DNA from: CAKSQF01 sp051867915
Lineage (GTDB): Bacteria > Bacillota > Clostridia > Oscillospirales > CAG-272
Direction: 5' to 3'
NCBI GenBank assembly: GCA_051867915.1
Contig: JBJDZJ010000061.1
Span: 1 to 18,156, forward strand
Length of the DNA: 18,156 nucleotides
Under the pieces are notes generated by a model. It was not told where the DNA came from, did not search any database, and saw only the letters and a list, made by a program, of their open reading frames with translations. This document shows, one piece after another, positions 14,115 to 18,156 of the stretch. The stretch's first letter is position 1, and every line of letters begins with the position of its first letter. The translations under genes were made by a program, and so were the position numbers.

Positions 14115-14130
14115 TTAGTTAGAAAACTAA
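14115..14130. promoter_or_regulatory. Operator-like dyad TTAGTT-n4-AACTAA
   Basis: A perfect 6+4+6 inverted repeat covers the predicted transcription start (about 14128) of the ABC exporter. Its form resembles MarR-family operators, which often control drug exporters; no MarR-like gene is in the window, so the regulator would act from elsewhere. Confidence 0.5.
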
Positions 14131-14134
14131 TGAA

Positions 14135-14143
14135 ATTATATCA
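14135..14143 (-). promoter_or_regulatory. Extended -10 promoter of the ABC exporter gene
   Basis: On the minus strand TGaTATAAT gives a perfect -10 (14135-14140) with the extended TGn; no good -35 is found 16-18 nt upstream. The leader to the ATG is about 43 nt. Confidence 0.6.
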
Positions 14144-14245
14144 GATGTATATGAACGAACGGTGAATAAATAATGACATTTGTGAAAACATGGAAGAAAA
14201 ATCAGCCAAATTCGGTGACAGGTATGAAAAAATGATCGGTAATAT

Positions 14246-14276
14246 AAAAATCTCAGAGGGCAAACGCCCTCTGAGA
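14246..14276 (-). terminator. Terminator of mgsA
   Basis: A perfect 11-bp stem (14251-14261 with 14266-14276) with a 4-nt loop is followed, on the minus strand, by TTTTT (14250-14246). It lies 34 nt after the mgsA stop and insulates the ABC exporter gene. Confidence 0.9.
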
Positions 14277-14310
14277 CGGTTGTATTTGGTGTTCTGAAAG
14301 TTCAGCACCG

Positions 14311-14808
14311 TCAGATTTCGGCCTTTTCGACGATGTCGTTTGCCCGCTGAGTGATTGCCTTCTGGAAATCCACCACATAGTGGGTATACTCGCTGTTCAT
14401 GAAATCCGAGGTGATGATGAAATCGGCGGTCGCGCGGTTGTTGGCAATGGGAATGTCGTAGACCTGGGCAATGCGAAGCAGTGCCTTCACATCGGGATCG
14501 TGGGGCTGTGCCGACAGGGGATCGGAGAAAAAGATCACCATGTCGATTCTGCCCTCCACAATGCGTGCGCCCACCTGCTGGTCGCCGCCGAGAGGACCGC
14601 TGTTGAAGCCCCTGACGGGAAGTCCCGTCTTTTCGGAGATGATTCTGGCGGTGGTTCCCGTTCCGACGAGAAAATGACCTTCCAGAATGTGCTTGTTTTT
14701 TGCACACCAGGCTACCAACTCCGCCTTCTTATGATCGTGCGCAATCAGGGCGATATTCTTTTGCTTCCCTATCACCCGGGGAAGGTAATCGTTGCTTTCT
14801 TCCGTCAT
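14311..14808 (-). CDS. mgsA: Methylglyoxal synthase
   Basis: Converts dihydroxyacetone phosphate to methylglyoxal and phosphate in the cytosol, a bypass of lower glycolysis used when phosphate is low or sugar phosphates accumulate. The 165-residue protein carries all family residues: HD at 24-25, GTGTTARII near 49-57, NSGPLGGDQQ with the catalytic Asp76, and FFSDPLSAQPHDPD with Asp96, His103 and Asp106. These align with E. coli His19, Asp71, Asp91, His98 and Asp101 at a constant +5 offset, explained by a slightly longer N-terminus (E. coli has 152 residues). The ATG at 14808 is the only reasonable start, although its Shine-Dalgarno site (AAAGG about 14 nt upstream) is weak. The gene has its own promoter and a strong terminator, and can also receive read-through from the gtr operon. 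No methylglyoxal-detoxifying gene is in the window. Confidence 0.97.
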   Translation of the reverse strand: MTEESNDYLPRVIGKQKNIALIAHDHKKAELVAWCAKNKHILEGHFLVGTGTTARIISEKTGLPVRGFNSGPLGGDQQVGARIVEGRIDMVIFFSDPLSAQPHDPDVKALLRIAQVYDIPIANNRATADFIITSDFMNSEYTHYVVDFQKAITQRANDIVEKAEI

Positions 14809-14868
14809 GTTTACCGACGCCGCCTTTCTTCTGCATCCTTTTTTCTTGTCATTTCAATGGTCAAGTCT

Positions 14869-14897
14869 ATTTTATCATATTGCATCCGAGAAATCAA
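14869..14897 (-). promoter_or_regulatory. Promoter of mgsA
   Basis: On the minus strand -35 TTGATT (14892-14897) and -10 TAAAAT (14869-14874) are separated by 17 nt. The predicted start near 14862 leaves a leader of about 54 nt. Confidence 0.7.
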
Positions 14898-14966
14898 GGG
14901 GTATCTGAAAATTTAACATCAAATTGACAATTATCAAATGGGTATGTTCATGAGGAAGGACGATTT

Positions 14967-16580
14967 CTATGCTTCGTTTTCAATGCGCTCGTAGAGGTAG
15001 AAGGTCCATGGCTCTCCTTCCCAAAGCTCGTAGGTACATTCGTCCACCAGACGGTAGCGATCCGACTGGAGCTGATTGCTGCGGGTGACCACAAAATCGC
15101 TGACCCCGTTCTCCAGCCATTCATTCTGGGTTTCCATCATTTCGGGCAGACATTCCATGTTCAGAGTGCAGAAGAAGCGGCAGGAGGGAAAGATGTTTGC
15201 GGTAGTATAGAAACCGCCGTCCAGAAATCCGTAGTTTAAGAGGGTGGCGTTTTCCTTTTGGTTGATGATCTCGGCAAACCGATATTGGGGGAGGGTGTCC
15301 TTGTCGGCAAGGAGCAGATTGGTGTTTCTGCAACTTTTCAGACAGTAGAACAGGCTACAGACGACCAATGCTCCGCCCGCCGATGCAAGGGCAATCTGAC
15401 CGCCCCTTTTCCCGATTCTCGGGGACAGTTTTTTATGAGAGAGGATCCGGAGCGCTTCCGCCGCGGCGAAAATCAGCCGAACCAGACAGATCATGCCAAA
15501 GGGGGCATAGACGGCGAAAATCAGGATGTAGTAGGCATAGGCGGTTCCGTTGGAAAAGGTGATAACGGCAAGTCCCGCAAAGGTGAGAAAAATCTGGAGT
15601 TTTTCGCAGGCATGCAGGCGAAAAAGGGAGTAGATCAGTCCCAGACAGACAAAGATTCCGTACCCCCGATTGACTGCCAGCCGACCGAAGACCTCTTTCC
15701 ATACCGTGACAAGCCTTGATAAAAGGGACGGGGATTCGCCGTGATAGAGAAAGATGTTGTTGTAGAAATAGACCTCAAACCAGTCAGAAAGGGCGCCGTT
15801 TACGGCAAAATACAGGAAAAAGGGAAGGGTAATCAGCAAAACGCCGCCGACAATGCCGCCGATCAGCCGCAGAAGATCCTTCCAGTTTTTGGAGCGGATC
15901 AGCACGACAGCGGGAACCACGATCCATCCCGGATAGAAGCCCAGCATGGAGAACTTGATCCAAAGCACCGCTCCCGAGGTGACGCCGATGAGGAGTCCTT
16001 CCTTCCATCCCATGGGGGTCTTCTCCTTCAGGGAGCGCAGGGAGATGTACAGACCGTATGCCAGCAGAGGCAGACACAGTTCCTCGGCGCTGTCTCCCAG
16101 CACAAAACTGTTGGAACAGCAGATGAGGGCCCAAAGGATGGGCAGGGTGACAAGACAGACTTTCTTGCAATAGAGCCGCATGGTGAGGTAGGAATAGTAC
16201 AGGAAGAAGGTTCCGGCAATGATCTCCAGAAAGAAGACCCCGAGAAAGCTGTCATGGGAGATCAGCCAGCAAAGCCCGTGAAGAAAGTAGAGCAGAATCC
16301 CCTTTTGCTCGTATAGGTCCCGATAGACCACCTGACCGTTGAACATTCCCTTGCCTACGGTGAAAAAGCAGTTGGAATCCACCCAGTCGTTCAGGGGATA
16401 GAGAGGGGAAGACCGTGTGCAGATCAGCAGGACGGCGAAGGAGGTCAGCAGACAGAAGAGCAGGACCCACCGCCGCTCCTTTTTTGGGCAGGGGCCGAGG
16501 GGCTCTCCTGCGGCAAGCAGACGGTTCAGTACTCCTGAAATGTCAGTTGCTGTCGTCTCTGCGGTCGTTTGTCTGTTCAT
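14967..16580 (-). CDS. Multi-pass membrane protein, probable GT-C type glycosyltransferase
   Basis: Integral membrane protein of 537 residues with about ten transmembrane helices. After a hydrophilic N-terminus (1-37) and the first helix (about 38-54), the first external loop holds Asp65 and Asp68 in NDWVDSNCFF, then GKGMFNGQVVYRDLYEQKG. An acidic residue early in the first loop is the mark of GT-C transferases (PMT/ArnT/GT39-like), which use polyprenyl-phosphate sugars on the outer face. The C-terminal 100 residues form a soluble tail. It is the last gene of the gtr operon and overlaps the GtrB-like gene by 38 nt. The ATG at 16580 follows AGAAAGG by about ten bases; TTG at 16586 is too close. 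In gtr systems this third gene is the linkage-specific transferase, so the acceptor is probably a surface glycopolymer; sugar and acceptor are unknown. No terminator follows. Confidence 0.75.
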   Translation of the reverse strand: MNRQTTAETTATDISGVLNRLLAAGEPLGPCPKKERRWVLLFCLLTSFAVLLICTRSSPLYPLNDWVDSNCFFTVGKGMFNGQVVYRDLYEQKGILLYFLHGLCWLISHDSFLGVFFLEIIAGTFFLYYSYLTMRLYCKKVCLVTLPILWALICCSNSFVLGDSAEELCLPLLAYGLYISLRSLKEKTPMGWKEGLLIGVTSGAVLWIKFSMLGFYPGWIVVPAVVLIRSKNWKDLLRLIGGIVGGVLLITLPFFLYFAVNGALSDWFEVYFYNNIFLYHGESPSLLSRLVTVWKEVFGRLAVNRGYGIFVCLGLIYSLFRLHACEKLQIFLTFAGLAVITFSNGTAYAYYILIFAVYAPFGMICLVRLIFAAAEALRILSHKKLSPRIGKRGGQIALASAGGALVVCSLFYCLKSCRNTNLLLADKDTLPQYRFAEIINQKENATLLNYGFLDGGFYTTANIFPSCRFFCTLNMECLPEMMETQNEWLENGVSDFVVTRSNQLQSDRYRLVDECTYELWEGEPWTFYLYERIENEA

Positions 16581-17517
16581 CTTCAAGATACCTTTCTATA
16601 TGATATCGGGGGCGTTCCTTGGTTTCCAGATAGATCTTGCCGATATACTCGCCCACCACGCCGATGGACAGCAGGATCAGTCCGCCGATGGCCCAGACCG
16701 AGATAATCAGCGAGGGCCAGCCCGAAACGGTCTCGCCCATGAAGAAGCGGACCACCGAATAGATCAGCATTACAAAACTCAAAAAGAAAATCGTGATGCC
16801 CAGTCCCGTGATGATGCGGATGGGCTTGATGCTCAGGGATGTGATGCCGTCCACGGCAAAGGCAATCATCTTTTTAAAGGGATATTTGCTCTGACCGGCG
16901 AAGCGTTCGGAACGCTCGTAGTAGACCACATCGCTCTTGAATCCCAGCATGGGGACGATTCCGCGGAGAAACAGGTTGACTTCCTTGTATTCGGACAGCG
17001 CCAGAAGGGCGCGGCGGCTCATCAGACGGTAGTCTGCATGATTGTAGACCACATCGGCACCCATTCCCTTCATCATGCGGTAGAAGGACTGGGCTGTCTG
17101 CCGCTTGAAGAAGCTGTCCTTCTTCCGGCTGCTGCGCACACCGTAGACGATGTCGCAACCGTCCTTGTATTTGGCGATCATTTCGTCCATGGCGCCGATG
17201 TCGTCCTGGAGATCGGCATCCATGGAGATCGCCGCATCGGCGGACTTTGCGGCACTCAGAAGCCCTGCCAGAAGGGCGTTCTGATGGCCTCTGTTGCGGC
17301 TGAGATTGATTCCGGTGAACAGGGGATTCTCGCCGTGGAGCTTTTCGATGATCTCCCATGTCTTGTCCTTGGAACCGTCGTTGATGAACAGAATCCGGCT
17401 CCTGTCGGAGATGACGCCCCCTTCAATCAGGGTTTCGTACTTCTTTAGCAGACGGGAGGAGGTTTCGGGAAGCACCTCTTCCTCGTTGTAACAGGGAATG
17501 ACGGTGAACAGAATCAT
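16543..17517 (-). CDS. GtrB-like polyprenyl-phosphate glycosyltransferase (GT2)
   Basis: Family 2 glycosyltransferase of the DPM/GtrB type, 324 residues, close to the usual length. It transfers a hexose from a nucleotide sugar to undecaprenyl phosphate on the inner membrane face. Visible motifs: VIPCYNEEE (6-14), FINDGSKD (44-51), SRNRGHQNAL (73-82), the metal-binding Asp100-x-Asp102 in MDADLQDD, and an RFAGQSKYPFKKM segment before the membrane part. Two C-terminal transmembrane helices lie near 233-255 and 268-292. The ATG at 17517 follows AAAGGAG by seven to eight bases. It is the middle gene of a three-gene operon, 41 nt after the GtrA-like gene and overlapping the GT-C-like gene. The sugar is unknown; glucose is usual for GtrB, but N-acetylhexosamines are used by close relatives such as CsbB-type proteins. 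Confidence 0.93.
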   Translation of the reverse strand: MILFTVIPCYNEEEVLPETSSRLLKKYETLIEGGVISDRSRILFINDGSKDKTWEIIEKLHGENPLFTGINLSRNRGHQNALLAGLLSAAKSADAAISMDADLQDDIGAMDEMIAKYKDGCDIVYGVRSSRKKDSFFKRQTAQSFYRMMKGMGADVVYNHADYRLMSRRALLALSEYKEVNLFLRGIVPMLGFKSDVVYYERSERFAGQSKYPFKKMIAFAVDGITSLSIKPIRIITGLGITIFFLSFVMLIYSVVRFFMGETVSGWPSLIISVWAIGGLILLSIGVVGEYIGKIYLETKERPRYHIERYLEDEQTNDRRDDSN

Positions 17518-17558
17518 AACAAGACTCCTTTCAATGCAGATACAGGTTGGTCTGTTGC

Positions 17559-17990
17559 TTATTTGCTGCTTTTTTTGCGGAAAACAATCAGCTTGCTGAA
17601 AATATAATTGAGAACGACCTCAATGACACTGCTGATCAGTTTCATCAGCATGTTGTGCCAGTGGAGCATATCGACGGTCAGTTTCAGAAATCCGTTAGCA
17701 AATAAACCGGTGAAAATTCGGCAGGCGAAAAAGGTCAGCAGTTCGAAGACCGTTTTTTTCTCGGAGGTCTTTTTGCTGTCAAAGACGAACAGCTTGTTGG
17801 TCACGAAGGCGAAGAGAACGGCGAGGATCCAGGAGATCCAGTAGGAAAGGGTGATAGACAGCCCCGCTTTTTCGGTGCAGATCCAGTAACTGCCCATACT
17901 GACCAGCGTGGTGAAGCCTCCGAAGACCAGATAGAGAATCTGCTCCTTGTATTTTTTATATAGTTCCTTCAATTTTTCCATCAACATCAT
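17559..17990 (-). CDS. GtrA family membrane protein, probable flippase
   Basis: Small membrane protein of 143 residues with four predicted transmembrane helices and basic ends, the standard form of the GtrA/DPMS-associated family. The family pattern is clear: YLVFGGFTTLVSMGSYW in the first helix, SYWISWILAVLFAFVTNKLFVF in the second, and the final NYIFSKLIVFRKK. GtrA is thought to flip polyprenyl-phosphate-linked sugar to the outer face of the membrane. It is the first gene of the gtr operon, transcribed from a consensus promoter. The ATG at 17990 follows AAAGG by five bases; ATG codons at 17987 and 17981 are in frame and could also serve. Together with the two following glycosyltransferases it forms the three-part system known from serotype conversion and from teichoic acid or lipoarabinomannan-like glycosylation. 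Confidence 0.92.
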   Translation of the reverse strand: MMLMEKLKELYKKYKEQILYLVFGGFTTLVSMGSYWICTEKAGLSITLSYWISWILAVLFAFVTNKLFVFDSKKTSEKKTVFELLTFFACRIFTGLFANGFLKLTVDMLHWHNMLMKLISSVIEVVLNYIFSKLIVFRKKSSK

Positions 17991-18041
17991 CCGAACCTTT
18001 CCTTATCCGAAATCTTAATGATCTGAAAACATACAATTTTT

Positions 18042-18070
18042 ATTATACAACATTTTCATCCGATCGTCAA
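18042..18070 (-). promoter_or_regulatory. Sigma-A promoter of the gtr operon
   Basis: On the minus strand -35 TTGACG (18065-18070) and perfect -10 TATAAT (18042-18047) are separated by 17 nt. The predicted start near 18035 gives a leader of about 45 nt. Confidence 0.85.
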
Positions 18071-18089
18071 GACAAAAATATGAACGATC
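18062..18089. promoter_or_regulatory. Inverted repeat GATCGT-n16-ACGATC
   Basis: A 6-bp dyad overlaps the -35 element of the gtr promoter and extends toward the presumed divergent gene. Its position suits a shared operator, but arms this short could be chance. Confidence 0.3.
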
Positions 18090-18109
18090 TGAAAAAAATA
18101 GTGTAGTGT

Positions 18110-18156
18110 TACAATAGATGTGAGACCCCAAACGCAAGAGGAGTGGAAAAAGTGAT
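18110..18156 (+). other. Possible promoter element and start of a divergent gene cut by the window edge
   Basis: TACAAT (18110-18115) could be a -10 without a clear -35. GAGGAG (18138-18143) lies eight bases before a GTG at 18152-18154. Only one or two codons are visible, so no product can be named. Confidence 0.35.

Noticed and set aside
14926..14939. Near-palindrome TTGACAATTATCAA as terminator of the gtr operon
   Set aside because: The stem is A/T-rich and short with no T tract; read-through into mgsA seems more likely.
16417..17448. 343-codon plus-strand frame opposite the GtrB-like gene
   Set aside because: It is antisense to an intact GT2 enzyme and has no ribosome binding site or domain.

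Overview
The window looks like a chromosomal segment from a gut-type Firmicute, most likely a member of the Clostridia (Oscillospiraceae/Ruminococcaceae-like). The reasons are moderate GC content, strong AGGAGG-type ribosome binding sites, textbook sigma-A promoters with 17-nt spacers, a BspA-type leucine-rich repeat protein, a GH125 mannosidase, a DUF1836 regulator, an ECF sigma/anti-sigma pair and a gtr-type glycosylation operon. The species call is an inference from gene content. I see no rRNA, tRNA, CRISPR array, insertion sequence or phage gene.

Left part (1-5545, + strand): the tail of a leucine-rich repeat protein with its terminator; guaB (IMP dehydrogenase) behind a consensus promoter; and a two-gene FtsX/MacB-type ABC transporter (permease then ATPase) ending in hairpins that face the convergent mannosidase gene.

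Middle (5576-11948): a minus-strand cytosolic GH125 alpha-mannosidase; a DUF1836 helix-turn-helix regulator whose promoter region carries two inverted repeats; then the most unusual part of the window. Two tandem genes encode proteins with an identical 57-residue N-terminus (Cys motif C-x5-C-x3-C-x2-C), followed by a hydrophobic stretch ending in a lipobox-like Cys and strongly diverged C-terminal halves. They are translationally coupled by a 4-nt overlap to a small PflA/YjjW-like radical SAM enzyme. After a UUCG-capped terminator comes an ECF sigma factor overlapping its membrane anti-sigma factor. The stretch ends with three stacked hairpins, one of them a perfect 32-bp palindrome related to a hairpin 6.4 kb upstream.

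Right part (11968-18156, mostly - strand): a one-polypeptide ABC exporter with a Pro/Met/Gly hexapeptide-repeat tail and an operator-like dyad at its predicted start of transcription; methylglyoxal synthase (mgsA) with its own promoter and terminator; and a three-gene gtr operon (GtrA flippase, GtrB-like polyprenyl-phosphate glycosyltransferase, GT-C-like membrane transferase) of the kind that decorates cell-surface polymers. At the right edge a divergent + strand gene may begin.

The best candidate for an undescribed system is 7859-9891: duplicated Cys-motif membrane/lipoprotein-like partners plus a radical SAM activase-like enzyme with no glycyl radical enzyme beside it. Its function cannot be deduced from the sequence alone.
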